From Gracilariopsis chorda (lineage: Eukaryota > Rhodophyta > Florideophyceae > Gracilariales > Gracilariaceae), in NCBI GenBank assembly GCA_003194525.1, contig NBIV01000117.1, positions 62,001-126,000 of the forward strand: a stretch of DNA of 64,000 bases. Direction: 5' to 3'. The notes beneath the pieces are model-generated. The model worked only from the letters and a program-made list of their open reading frames with translations, ran no database searches and was not told where the DNA came from. Below, piece after piece: positions 12,001 through 19,292 of the stretch. Numbering within the stretch: position 1 is the first letter of the stretch; the number at the start of each line of letters is the position of its first letter. The translations under genes were made by a program, and so were the position numbers.

Positions 12001-13571
12001 TTCTGGGAAGCACGGGGAAACTCCCATTTTTACTCGTTATGGTAGCTGAAGTTCCGTTTTCATCCCCTCCTCCATCCGTCTTGAATATGGCTAGCATTTC
12101 TAATTTCTTCTCGTTCGAAGCACCAAGAAGTTTTCTTTCTAGTATTACTCGTGCTTTGGAGTGCTTGGAGTCGATGAGAGATCCAAAGACTTCCGAAGAA
12201 ATGGAAGACCAGTTGATGAAGGCTGGTATGCAGATCCTTTTGTCTTGGCTACATGCATGTCTCACAGAAAGATCACGGAATAGCCCTATAGGTTTCAGCA
12301 AGGCATATGACTTCTCAGAATCAGATTTGGTAGCTGGATGGGAGCTAACGAGCAAAGTATCATCCGAATTACATTTCCACGTCGCAATCTCAAACCTCGC
12401 ACATCTGCTAAAGACAACCGTTTATGGATGCCGCATGGAAACACCCACAGATCAAGAAATTCTGGACGCTCTCGTCGACGATATACTTTCTTTGGAACGC
12501 ATAAGGTCCATATCGACTGGGAATATAAGTGTCTTCAGCGAAACCGACGACTCAGAAGCCATGCAAATTCCTATCGAGCGTGCACAACGAGAAAGTTTCT
12601 TTCAAAGCTTGCCGCTGGAAGTAAACCCGCAGTGGTATTACATGCCATCAGCAACGACCAGAGAAAGGCGAGTCAGTGAGGGGAGATGTGCAGTCGAGAA
12701 AGTGCTTCAAATGTCAAGAGATGCGTTTCAGCCAGATCCTGGTGTAGCCTCATTCAATACACCAGTGCTTGAGGAAGCGCACAGCAACGTAGAAGCAATT
12801 CTACGCCAAGCTATTAGACTGCCAAATGTTTGGTTCGAAGAACCCACTGATTTTGCGAGCAAATCCCCTCTACGTCGCTTTTGGAACACAGAAAAGGCTA
12901 CTCTGTCGGGAGCTATAGAAGCAATCAAAGGTGCTGCAACCGATTTATTGCACCCAGAAAAGGTTTCGCCAAAACGAATGGTTGTGCTGTCAGTCTTCAA
13001 GGAAGAACTTTCTATCATATGCTCTACCGCATCTCAGAAAGTACCGTATTTGTGGACTGATGCCTGTTCTTTGTTTGGGAAACGCATAGCGGCACCAGCG
13101 GTCTTTTCGAGGATACTGCGTTGTGTGGACAACCTCCCTGATGGAAATAGGCAGAAGTCTATTGATTTATCATCTGTTTTACGTCCGAGGGCGTTCCTAG
13201 CTGCCCTTCGTTTCGAGAGAGCATTGGAAAGAGATGTTCCCGCTCATATTCTGCAACCCTACGTAACCGTTGATGAGCAGGCCAGCGAGGGTGCATGCCT
13301 ACTCACAGGACTACGCCTCACTGGAGCATGTTGGAATGCGAGTAAGAACCGGTTTGTGCTAAATGACGAGTTCTCCGATAATCTGGGCACAGTTAAGCTT
13401 TCTTGGAGAGAAGTCGAGGACATTGATGAGGATCGGCATACGATCGATCTTCCATTATACGCTACGCTACGCAGTGCTAGTTTAATAGAGACGGTGCACA
13501 TTCAGATAGAGAGCAAAGCATCGCATAGATTATGGCGGCTTCGAGGCGTATCATTTTCCGTGAACCGATAG
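1..13571 (+). CDS. DYNC1H1-like: cytoplasmic dynein 1 heavy chain (5' end outside window)
   Basis: Motor subunit of the minus-end-directed microtubule motor. The frame is open from base 3, so the gene enters from the left; the first GTG at 159 is not a real start. About 4,520 codons are visible without an intron, ending in TAG at 13569-13571. After the N-terminal tail and linker come the AAA ring P-loops: AAA1 GPAGTGKT (5193-5216), AAA2 GPTGSGKS (6072-6095), AAA3 GPPGCGKS (7212-7235) and AAA4 GAPGTGKK (8376-8399). The AAA1 Walker B is CFDEFNR. A coiled-coil stalk and microtubule-binding domain lie at about 9.1-10.0 kb, with NPPPAVRVALEG near the tip. The phrases YGWEYLG before AAA1, GRFVAVFNCDESFD inside it and WVENLNSVLDDN in AAA2 match the cytoplasmic-1 class better than the IFT class or axonemal dyneins. 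The length is normal for the family. AAA4 has Lys where Thr or Ser normally follows the P-loop Lys. Confidence 0.95.
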   Translation, partial: PLSDTYAAKVGVALPERDALRKRIREASVALDVIAKGRLFSVKPPEFPLHKEVKAFVEGGANSIDDVPDLFIDNHATLNQLQANVVTWSRSIDRIVQIAKEGPKSVLTIEEETVFWSSLDAALSSAQKALSSRAVKISLEILARKRRATAFLLEASSSIDGSRRKAAAVLTFLQGLPIISLRTAEDIQSLKKAVTTLMEHIAAKLRISSFSVERILSLIDAMASDVNRSLKRILEREDGLLTLPYEEFTNVFKACCDLFEAWSQGFDHCRKVAREAARKKGESMPPRRQSPLLRLHNHLTDIHDLRSDHQAIRTVLIDLASERKSPSRLVETLDQELTKLVDECKALNHFDLNSNGEMIWEEKRATYRSETARIEETLAENYSEIVKNAQSLGELAASLKGFECILGKQFMTIAVTEAVSSVINLGSKACKTLKERFRIMTERLDQDKVKRVVAVCSLVSESQLISRRISSLLAELQGVCGESNISILPEIKEFVVGVQRFAQIVNPSETILSWMKRVSVEDLRYPLFSASTDKGLVSVETSVSQETMNIFRVVRLVRDDHDLCSTISNKYFELARLCQSLFPVFTKIDEALECFNRVLWVLSQMEEVPFLRLYSIVEPEVQNASKLIEKGFQMKWNDSLRDLETYSSELLELCSSLCYGIQLLVESDQAMDKALKRFNTTRHRLTNGNMNDETKNFVSNGFHVFVGAKERLTNRFANLDFMNYLKSYWMPYIHESIMAFLENLRSAWLDALSTGDLMLPRAFVGISSSSSGARQISCSPAVFDLENLLYRSLGALYHAFVVALSTVEIFGLKEQRKLVCYILLVSHVRSSSYVPSDLKHRDPLSTIHVIRLQLCERLGQWNVYRSFLVFRGVSHVGSEPSLEELPPVLDLLTAHIEDVGRLHALPHSNASFSDHCIAMDCNALNNQIQNNLRKLLASISDQFARRAGGASQECYKDTSAALCVLKSASQTSGMENLLQLQRIKEMHLPRLRSTMNSLEVLERKFENISRRLKDNSFCKPKTTETWILSDSLRSHLEELSSVFEQRSQSILLNREALLKKYEEEINAYQSKLATLFEDFQTIRNDISGKEGFIESEVLVQDLEHQLSLLDNRGEELERIGKALGSSRLPERNSHAIVLDELRRVKDGIQRLSIIERSLRELSHKSFQDSDPVWIQEQLDGMQKEVEGISKATGARREANRLMEIIKKCRTANSFFTNLWSVKLSPPRERELLQRFFGQTYPEVSLGDTSLQLLWDINLSGHDAYLRGVLENAAGEAAICDFLNSIARVWTGRKCIFLSHFGIPVLQEIPDLLNDLDEHLQALETMRNSRHARLFDSERSMWERRLSECHESLELLVDVQSQWAHLRGLFGLDEKSDFVSRGLRVELREEFNIFSNVHARFMGVGKDLESAPGLLEGLEKVQGLQDMVAELKGVVRGLSKFLETQRSLFPRFFFLSDNDLLQVLSVSAGNLDSLSPHIGKLFPGLSCIICERKGTVTEISAVESKEGEVVALTDPVCVSERDSLTEWLTRVQDSIKESLKHLLTEGLQIFRLWYSEVSKAPFAAFIEQCLRIPAQMCLLASKAVFVETVEKGMRKQDTGRIYHQLTNDLSDLLSHLSEYRAITEASRKSEILRDQLVKELVYQRDLLRKLEKRDINNALVHVWDHEVRYYLSYRPGCNEVTNIHIRCASSEFVYGWEYLGMGDTLVHTNVTSRCFLTLSEALRKGYGGSPFGPAGTGKTETVKALGRMHGRFVAVFNCDESFDSVSVGRILAGVCRVGCWVCFDEFNRLSANILSSTSGQLASLQQAIRKGVNEIQNFYGGAIPIVIQAGVGIFVTMNPSYTGRRELPANLKSLFRPCSMSKPDSVSIAEVLLLINGFKTSTALSRKLTSMFESLGYVLGSQPHYDFGLRSLKSCVVACGNLIRTKVLGRNERLNSEFEENIIVQGVSEVLKPKLDMSDVADYEAIVSLTFTSATCLTPRLPEDIESNLLEAITELKLVQDSVMMEKTRQLYCLMQHQVGVMLVGPTGSGKSTAWRILYEGIKRYEFSRDSACYQENRKTRRSSVTIIDAKLLSMRQLYGYLDPLTREWTDGVFTKALRNISECTEDNLTCTFPLHWIIFDGDVDPDWVENLNSVLDDNRILTLPTGEQVPLLSNTRILFETHTLRHANPSTVSRCGMVCFGGHHGLEEVFCNSVLQIVNEYCRDDDLPSCLPSLGSSIVRLARNALQRFAYVMSAPLESLLCSYTVLLASSLRSFSMRYRRGVMEDCNANRTTSDLNISKHIILRIMLMTVVKAIGSGVCQADRRRMTEDLIESVANVDEILRSLSGVVIPSDFSNVNITADGHFVEHRELIPTQSQSLSENDIGSPDFVVPTSTTIRLESLLQDFLNNGTPQYSSISPLLLCGPPGCGKSMLLTTTLRKVPNTSIASLSFSSETKPESLLAALRGSTVISKRPNGSFVLHPKSAGCRVVLFCDEVNLEKPDAFETQNSICLLRSLAEHGGFWEGTPPRWVVVENIQIVAACNPEDNAGRYKLPERFLRHCTVISVEQPTFEDLNIIYGTFVESLLCRYHQQLRSKHADLTTAMVEYFKCNKEEFCSDRIGPVKPHYIYSPRELSRWIRGMTQILLSEHSEFKESFVSLDVPAETAWKNVTEAFIYEARRLFCDRLVTETERKFADSSLREIAMKYLDASGTNMSDVLFTSWTSEQPLCGARRVFKRIDNISGFRTLVYQRLRVFAEEEGLGGSWMSGNSTNKSDEWRAMIDQFAVTDDVLTHLTRIERVLCNPMGHAVLIGAPGTGKKTLSRFAAWMLSIEVHQVRSHSTYTEQDFAADLRLLLKKAALRNCHLLMIFDESHAMESGFLELMNSLLACGEVPGLFSGDERTSLLNDLRQATAGSSSVTSSEQSLYNEFVRRVRNNLHIIFTISAEIIGSEESESKRIWNMPGEDVSKRSPALYNRCTVDWIGDWARPTLEAVAELKIEVSHGHERGQIIRGAVSIHEISKKMYRELRSVAIVTPRHFLEFIEQLNRIALEKGNEIQAGVGRHTEGLRRLRYAGTAVDTLKDSLSQKAARLQVKEKDASEMLVRMAEEQRLAEKSKVDAEQLSLAASEASGAVQDREAEVSAKLAGVQPKVEAAREAVGSIRKEYLDELRAMPNPPPAVRVALEGVTMVLDASRRKVESQYSWGHIRAQMRSSEFISNIVNFNVDTISEGVRSKVEKKILQNPDFDVIRISYASKAAGPLAEWTLAVLDYAEVKESVEPLEAEVLELQNEQAELLEKQELAAEEVEIYQQRIDECKMEYAKLVADAENVRREIQDSKGNLTRAEEMLDSLADEWDRWVKELNHLNASAVTIWGNAMLGAAFVAYAGALDHRNRQLLMTEWKRILRKETMPLDERIEVAQYLTSAEERGLWSSLGLATDNTSLENFAILKRAARFPLIVDPTRRSGKLLGRVLCTSFSENDGYGSRSFDSSHAHLNISETTFASTGKKSYMRTLESAMRFGTSLLVDEAEKFDRAVTPLLGQESSYSSSAEYVQTLSSSSRKKEAHKSRKSVCQRVVRLGDKDVFLNSSFRLYLSTANLKSVPRCAVTRSNVVSFELSSAALQNSCVSRAVEILAPELGEKKRSSLAAEVKYQQRKRVLEDMLLSTVNKVDDIGAELLRGSLLDDLSNLKNEVRQIERRRREEDQASRAISHKEHMFAPLGTTSVKIYEVLRSLVDVFALYRFTSSYFLQVFENAMLGCRGIIKRQSDEEHVSECERVLQDMVYARTAASLFPGDRVPFAATLSLLISDQGIASNSQGRMQSLREAWQLCLNSSYVSKLQSSGQGKKTFEKLPSAFQKVLEERHINSDEGELDPMKIGMQVLYRIVYEPLRTYDSIGDLACTLPGGKELIHGEHAGPESAFKHILDDFLDEQKLPPSSMFQPLLLCSRGENSDPALFVSEMASRSQIYLVSLAMGSSDTEQEVVNLMSHASRRALAGTRMLVLLKNMHLASKATINKVHALLGSTGKLPFLLVMVAEVPFSSPPPSVLNMASISNFFSFEAPRSFLSSITRALECLESMRDPKTSEEMEDQLMKAGMQILLSWLHACLTERSRNSPIGFSKAYDFSESDLVAGWELTSKVSSELHFHVAISNLAHLLKTTVYGCRMETPTDQEILDALVDDILSLERIRSISTGNISVFSETDDSEAMQIPIERAQRESFFQSLPLEVNPQWYYMPSATTRERRVSEGRCAVEKVLQMSRDAFQPDPGVASFNTPVLEEAHSNVEAILRQAIRLPNVWFEEPTDFASKSPLRRFWNTEKATLSGAIEAIKGAATDLLHPEKVSPKRMVVLSVFKEELSIICSTASQKVPYLWTDACSLFGKRIAAPAVFSRILRCVDNLPDGNRQKSIDLSSVLRPRAFLAALRFERALERDVPAHILQPYVTVDEQASEGACLLTGLRLTGACWNASKNRFVLNDEFSDNLGTVKLSWREVEDIDEDRHTIDLPLYATLRSASLIETVHIQIESKASHRLWRLRGVSFSVNR

Positions 13572-14643
13572 ACCAGAAAGGCTAAGTAATAAGCGCGGTT
13601 TGAGTAAGGGGATCAAGTACATCGGACGAAGATATGCGTGATCTTTACCAAATGATAGTGTTTGTTGGCTAAAGGGGTCTACGAGACATGGTTGGTAGAG
13701 CAGCACGTCAAGTGTACATGTACCGCAGTTATGACTCATTTGCACTCGATGACACGCCAAGACAGCGCGCCGCATTCTGCGGCCGAGAGCAGATCAAAGG
13801 ACCGCGGGTTCAAGTCCGAATCGCACGCGGCCGAGGCCTGGACCCTCTTTTCCTCATCACCACAGAACGCGGTGAGACGAATAGAGAACACACGAGGCGC
13901 GCATTCGACACTCGAATGTTTGTCTTCCAGATTGTCTGGGCACGGATAGGATTCGGCACCTAGCATGCAATTGGATCTGGGTTTTTATGGGTTGTGTATT
14001 TCTTCAACTCGTTCCGCTTCGCGCATGGAGCCGATGTTTGGGATGTATCCGCAGAGGCACAGAAAGTTGTGAAGTGATTACATGGCTAGAGCAGTGGGTT
14101 GTCTAGACCAAGACTCTCTGTCCGTTCTTTCCCTGACTCTGCGAACACACGTGAACCCGCATCGGTCACTGATCACAATCCACGCGCGTAGTCTTATGTA
14201 ATTAGGTAGGGCACAGAAGCGTCCTGGAAGCCCGAGTTGTAGAGCGCTCGGTCCTGAACTGATAAGCTCCCGCCGGCGACAGTCAAACTTCCAGTTGTGT
14301 AAGAGCATGCCTACCGTGTGAATAAATATGTAAATTCGTTCGATTTGGCGACGAAATTTTCATATTCGCAAGTCTACTGTGTCGGTTATCGCCAAAATCA
14401 GGAGTCATATCGCTATGTCCATATGTAAATTGCACTGGATATGGCGACACACATAGCGATCTGACCATCGAAAGCCAAATATTCGGACCAAGCGCTCCCT
14501 TCCACTTGGCATTTCGTCACCGAAATCCCGCCAAAACCCACAAACCCCATATGCACCAACCCAACTTTCCCGTGCCAGTATCCCAGCCGCAAAGCCGTCC
14601 GCAACCACCACCAACTGTCTTGAAGCACCGCGAAACTGCCGCC
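13572..14643. other. intergenic spacer with a cruciform-like inverted repeat
   Basis: I see no convincing gene. A hairpin at 14409-14460 has arms ATCGCTATGT and ACATAGCGAT plus an inner CCATAT/ATATGG pair. The segment starting near 14328 (TGTAAATTCG, then TTTGGCGAC) is echoed near 14424 (TGTAAATTGC, then ATATGGCGAC), so this could be the tip of a small non-autonomous element. A B-box-like stretch near 13807 does not fold as a tRNA. Confidence 0.4.
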
Positions 14644-14811
14644 ATGTCGAAAAAGGGCACCAAGTTCAGCCCTGACGAAGATCTAGCCCTTGCACGCGCC
14701 TGGCTCGCGAGCTCCCGCAACCCTATTGACCAGAACGCCGACATGTTTTGGGCAGACGTTGAACGGCAATTCTGTTGCCAGTCTGGTTTGCTTTCCCAGT
14801 GCACGGAGTAA
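14644..14811 (+). CDS. Myb/SANT-like domain fragment
   Basis: The ATG at 14644 opens a 55-codon frame beginning MSKKGTKFSPDEDLALARAW. The spacing of acidic, hydrophobic and Trp residues (SPDEDLALARAWLASS, then MFWADVERQF) matches the first two helices of Myb/SANT-like DNA-binding domains found in PIF/Harbinger accessory proteins and in lineage-specific nuclear proteins of algae and oomycetes. The third helix is missing because the frame ends shortly after DVERQF. It may be a broken gene, a first exon, or a remnant of a DNA transposon. The frame is also open upstream to 14506, but that part is proline-rich and unlike the family. Confidence 0.4.
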   Translation: MSKKGTKFSPDEDLALARAWLASSRNPIDQNADMFWADVERQFCCQSGLLSQCTE

Positions 14812-15321
14812 AGGGTTCCCAGACGAATGAAGGCTTGTTTGGGTTCTGGACACGCCTCCCCCGTGGGGAGGCTTCAGCTACCAAAGTGCGGTTAACCATA
14901 CTTTTCCTCGAACTGCGAAGGCTATCACGAGCTGGAGTCTCACGTAACAGCTTCACACGTGGCATATATACACAAAGCACTGTAAAGTGAGAGCGAAACT
15001 GTAAAGTTGAGATCCCCAAAGAATCTTGGTTTTTGTCATGTAGAACGCCAACGAATGCACCTCCCCACCCCAAGGCATCTTTCAACTGCTCTCCCTTGAG
15101 GTCTGGCGCTCCCAATACCCTACAGCACTCACCCCCCCATCCACCCGCAGAAAACTCTAGGCAGTTGCGAAGTGTTCTTCCATTGCCAAGTTGGTTCTGA
15201 CTCTGCAGCGTTTAAAGTTACTGCTTCATCTCCGGAAGACGAGTCACGCCTTGCAGCTCGGTTCATTCGACTTCATTAACGCATTCATACACCGTATTCA
15301 AACTCAACGGTCTGTCCGAAA
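14812..15321. other. spacer upstream of apcC
   Basis: About 510 bases without a recognisable gene. It should contain the apcC promoter and 5' leader, but I see no clear TATA box or repeat close to the start codon. Confidence 0.4.
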
Positions 15322-15681
15322 ATGGTTGCGTTCGCCGCGTCATCCCCAGTACTGGCTCGTGCCCCTACCCAGACAGCTATCTGCCGACGCGCTCCCAGAA
15401 TGGGATACGACATGGACGGAAGTGGCCCAGGGTCGCTTGCGGATCGCCGCATAAAGAGCTCTGCTGTCGAAAAGGACCGCCGTGCGTTCAAGGTCACCTA
15501 CGTGCTACCGAGTGAGAGCCGTCTGTACACCTTCCGTGAATTGCAAAACGTATACACCACCAAAGTGGTACCATTCTCCTCGTGGTACGCCGAACAGCAA
15601 CGCATCCAGAAGATGGGTGGTAAAATCATGAAGGTACAGCTCTGCGCAGGTGGCCAGATGAGATCGGTTGGAAACTCTTAG
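15322..15681 (+). CDS. apcC: phycobilisome core linker ApcC, plastid-targeted
   Basis: Small linker that caps the allophycocyanin core of the phycobilisome. Residues 54-105 of this 119-residue protein match the ApcC/CpcD-type linker domain: FKVTYVLPSESRLYTFRELQ, then TTKVVPF, the YAEQQRI segment and MGGKIMKVQL. Cyanobacterial ApcC is about 67 residues and starts directly at the FKV/FRI strand. Here about 50 residues precede it. The first 26 or so (MVAFAASSPVLARAP, then CRRAPRM) look like a plastid transit peptide, with Phe at position 4 as in red algal and glaucophyte precursors. The rest may be a short N-terminal extension on the mature protein. The ATG at 15322 is chosen because the transit peptide begins there. 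There is no intron. Nuclear location with a transit peptide implies transfer from the plastid ancestor. Confidence 0.9.
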   Translation: MVAFAASSPVLARAPTQTAICRRAPRMGYDMDGSGPGSLADRRIKSSAVEKDRRAFKVTYVLPSESRLYTFRELQNVYTTKVVPFSSWYAEQQRIQKMGGKIMKVQLCAGGQMRSVGNS

Positions 15682-16727
15682 GGCTTCTCCCACGGCATCG
15701 GGGAATGCTATTTGTGTGCCGGTTTGTGGCGTTGTACCTATCTTAATGCAAGTAAACACGTTGACAGAACAGTTCTTTACGAGATAGCACCCTTGAATCT
15801 ATGTTCACGAGTTGTGCACACAGCGAGAGCGTTCTGATTTCGGCACCCTACGTACATGGGCACAGCGGTTTGCCGCATACCCGTTCTTCGGCGGCGTTTC
15901 GTGGGAAAGTGTGACGAAGTTCCACAAACGTCAGACCACGATTTGATTCCATGTCACGTCCTCTTCTGAGACATGAGGTAGTATTCCCGAGCATATCGTA
16001 TTCACATTTGGGAATCCCAAACACAGTTGTCCTCACCCCAGATGGGCTTAGCGCTTGTCTCCTTGTAAAAGGGGTTTCCAGTGCTAACTTCACAAAATCT
16101 ACGGGAAAGAAGTTTCATCTTCTCGGAGAGTACTCCTCTGATTCGGGATTGCAGAATGTAACAGCGTGACTCCATTCTCTTCAGATCGAAGTAATGACGA
16201 CTATGTTGGGAATTTAGATATCGAAGCAGAGAACACGTCGAAGAGTACGTACATCTCAGGTCGAAGAGTACGTACATCTCAGGTCGAAGTAGTGACTGAA
16301 TTTTCACACTCACAACAAAGAAGAAGCGAAAAATGTTTTACATCCTCAACACCAGAGCCGTCATTATGACTCACACTCACACCTTTTAAGTGCGCTTGCA
16401 ACCCCCCCCCCCCCCCCCCCACCCCCCCACTTGCACTGTCGCACATTCTTCGCCGGGAATTGCATCTTTGGCAGAGCCAATTTGTGTTTCTGAAGAGCAG
16501 GCTTCTATCCCGCATTCACCAATGGCCTTAAAGAGTCTGGACATCATAAAGATACAGATTTATCAGCGACACAGTTGAGGCATCACCCTTGTACTCTTGT
16601 AGAATTAATCGATGGCGGAACATCCATCGACTCGTAATAAGCGCTCACCTACATTGAAAGAGCGGTCGTCGCGAAAAAAATGTCAGACCACAATAACAAC
16701 TAATCTTCGAAGCCCTCAGGGACAAGC
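15682..16727. other. spacer with a 23-bp tandem duplication and a poly-C tract
   Basis: No recognisable gene. A 23-bp unit beginning TCGAAGAGTACG occurs twice in perfect tandem at 16238-16260 and 16261-16283, followed by the start of a third copy. Near 16400-16432 lies a run of about 20 cytosines followed by a second shorter run. Confidence 0.6.
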
Positions 16728-17018
16728 CTACTTTGAGTAGACTGAGTACATCAGGTCTTGTGTTCCTTGATCAGGCTGAGCAGTAGATTTCCGGTAGTAG
16801 GTTTCCGCCTGTTCGGGATCTTCATAGAAATGCCATTTGGTTTCCTGGATGTTCGTTGTGCGCCAACAATCCTCATCCCAAACTCCACGTTCTAACGCTT
16901 CGAAGTATTCTCTGCCTAGAAGGATAAGTTCCCAAGTCAGACCAACCCGCCGATCTGTACTGCCGTCCCCCTGATTCGCATCAGCACAAAGCTTTGAACA
17001 CCTTAACGGGCTCATCAC
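16728..17018 (-). CDS. hypothetical small ORF
   Basis: A 96-codon frame with ordinary amino-acid composition, including GREYFEALERGVWDEDCW and a Tyr/Lys-rich tail (AETYYRKSTAQ). I recognise no family. It could be a small gene, the last exon of a larger one, or chance. Confidence 0.25.
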   Translation of the reverse strand: MMSPLRCSKLCADANQGDGSTDRRVGLTWELILLGREYFEALERGVWDEDCWRTTNIQETKWHFYEDPEQAETYYRKSTAQPDQGTQDLMYSVYSK

Positions 17019-17878
17019 TGCAATGTACCAAGGTCATTGTCCTTTGTGTTTCCTGAGGGGTTCCTGTCGCACAACTAATCTCGCACAAAGAAATCTTATA
17101 TCACAGCTCTTGATGACGTACAAAAGCTTCACCTTCGGGATCAAACTCCCCAGCAGTAATGGCCGAATCATTGGGCTCCTTCTGAACGACAAGTTCAGAA
17201 AGGCTCATCGGGGAAGTTTCGATATATGTAGAGAAGGCATTTCAAACATTTCTTCTTCTTTATTTTGGGTTCAATATGTCTGATTACGGCATATTGATAG
17301 AGGTTTTTTCCTTTTTATGAGAAAAACCTCTCTCTCCTAAGAAAGGGTAACACCTTCTGTGGCCACTGGCGGACTATCTCCGCCAAAGTCTTACCTTTTC
17401 TCTCTGCTGCGGGGGAAGCTCGCGTCTCCTAGAATCTGTCCGCTTAGGGCAACGAAGCACATAGTGTTCAGCGCTGTTGTTTTCAAACATTTGGACACGA
17501 CTAGACAAAGTAGATCACTTTAGAATACAAATACAATACAGGATCGTACGAGAGTTGTGCATACGCTATAAGTAGACAAAACTGAGTATGACGTAATGAT
17601 CGTGCTCGTACGTAGTGGCAGAAATCATCTTTCGTGACACTCTTTTGTACAGGTGTTTACACTAAGCCAGAGGGGTGTGTTCCAAGGAGGATCGTGTTAC
17701 TGCTAGCATACCGAATGATAAGGACGCATACCTAATGCCATGATTTTCCATAGTGAGGATACCTAGTAACGCCGCACAAAGCGTCGAGGTTGCAGATTTG
17801 TTTCTCTGCCCATGTGCTGTAATCGATGAACAGCCGGTTCGAAGAGAAGTTCTCTGTCTGCGATAGCTCCACGCAAGT
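17019..17878. other. spacer with a strong A/T-rich hairpin
   Basis: No gene seen. A 10-bp inverted repeat, AGAGGTTTTT (17299-17308) and AAAAACCTCT (17322-17331), encloses a 13-base loop. Its role is unknown. Confidence 0.4.
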
Positions 17879-18817
17879 TTAGGTGAGAACAGAATTTAAG
17901 AACTCACATACACTGTCGTAGAAAGTTGAACTACCCATCTCCGGCTTTTCGTTGAACGCCTCATGGAAAGCCCCGTCTATCTCGATCATTTTCGCATGTC
18001 CTTTGTGATTAATGGCGTCTACAAGTTTCTTGCTTCCTTCTATGCGAGTAATCTTGTCAACCTTGCCATGCAAAACAAGCACTGGTACAGAATTGAGAAC
18101 GCATTCTGTTCCTTGTTTCACCGTATCCACAATGGAGGTACCGTACGTAAGAAGATCAGCTCCGACACCGACGCTTATCTTATCATGTACAAGAGGGTCA
18201 TTGACATATGCTTCTACAATTTCTTTGTCTTGACAAAGGTCATTTGGATCAATACCGGCACCTTTTGTAAATCCTCTCGACCCAGGGATTCGCACTAGAA
18301 AAGGAGCAAACGGTTGCAATGCTTTGTTGACAGCGCCGCTGACAACAATTTCGATGGCTGGTGCACTTAGTATGACACCACTCAACTGACCGATAGATTC
18401 CGCTATCAAACAATCTCGGTTGCTCATCGCACCCGCTACAATCGCACCACCAAGGGAATGACCTCCGATAACGACGCTTGAGTTGGGGCCGTATTTCAAT
18501 GATACACGAGGCAAAACAAGCTCGTAAAGATCTTTGACAAAGTCCGTGATGTTCCGAGTCGCCCCTTTAATGCCATCTGAGTGACCATGGTTTCGCATAT
18601 CGAATGAAATCACGGCATGAAGCGATGGTACATGACTCAAGATAGTCTCTGCGAATCTTCGGTAGCGAGCAGAATGCTCTCCAATTCCATGGTTCCAGAC
18701 GAGAAGTTTCGGGTTCTCCACTTCAGATAAAGCTTCTCTTGTCCAAAATACGGTGTGCAAATTGGGCTGGTCAGGATCTCGAAACTGAAGTAACTCGGTT
18801 TGTTCTTGAATCGGCAT
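17879..18817 (-). CDS. alpha/beta hydrolase, monoglyceride lipase-like
   Basis: Serine hydrolase of the monoacylglycerol lipase/lysophospholipase group (Hydrolase_4 type), expected to release a fatty acid from a monoglyceride or lysolipid. The 312-residue protein has the family's oxyanion segment (WNHGIGEHSARY), the nucleophile elbow GHSLGG (Ser about 121), the acid in LHGKVDK (Asp about 254) and the catalytic His in GAFHEAFNE (about 285). Order and spacing are normal. The ATG at 18817 is used; the longer frame begins at a TTG nine codons earlier. No signal peptide or membrane segment is evident, so a soluble or peripheral enzyme is likely. The exact substrate cannot be told from sequence. 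Confidence 0.85.
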   Translation of the reverse strand: MPIQEQTELLQFRDPDQPNLHTVFWTREALSEVENPKLLVWNHGIGEHSARYRRFAETILSHVPSLHAVISFDMRNHGHSDGIKGATRNITDFVKDLYELVLPRVSLKYGPNSSVVIGGHSLGGAIVAGAMSNRDCLIAESIGQLSGVILSAPAIEIVVSGAVNKALQPFAPFLVRIPGSRGFTKGAGIDPNDLCQDKEIVEAYVNDPLVHDKISVGVGADLLTYGTSIVDTVKQGTECVLNSVPVLVLHGKVDKITRIEGSKKLVDAINHKGHAKMIEIDGAFHEAFNEKPEMGSSTFYDSVCEFLNSVLT

Positions 18818-19292
18818 GTTTGCGGGGATTAGAAAGATTCCCAAGGCATGAAAACTGTCGATCGATGATTCGCGACTCCTTACGTTCGGGCCCTTCGGTT
18901 TCCAGGGGGATTGTGCGCAACTGATCTACTGTGATGAAAGTAGCCAACGATCCGTTTACCAGCAATGATTGCAAACCCATCTAAACCGTTGTCTGCATGA
19001 ACTCGCTGGCCAAACTGGTTTCGCTGCAATGCACAAGCTGGAAAGCCATCGAGTTACAGTACATCAGATCCGGTTTTAAATTAGATTAGATCCTGGATGG
19101 AACTGAATACCATCGCAGATGCCATCAAGGTTCGCGCGAGATATCATATAAGAGACCGGACGGGAACAAGTGGAGAAGTCCGTCGCGAATAGCGAAGCTG
19201 GGACCATCACCGGCCCCAGAGAAGTGCGTCGACCAACAATATACGTTGGTTTATTAACTTTTTGAAATGCAAATGTGGGCTACAGCCGGGAT
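18818..19292. other. spacer between hydrolase and tRNA-Tyr
   Basis: No gene seen. It holds the putative promoter side of the minus-strand hydrolase. A short inverted repeat (ACCAAC ... GTTGGT) lies at about 19230-19250, shortly before the tRNA. Confidence 0.4.

Noticed and set aside
13690-13840. Possible tRNA: a GGTTGGTAGAGC D-arm-like word and a GGTTCAAGTCC B-box-like word
   Set aside because: The T-stem does not pair beyond three bases, no acceptor stem closes, and the two words are about 115 bases apart. A permuted tRNA was considered but no matching halves were found.
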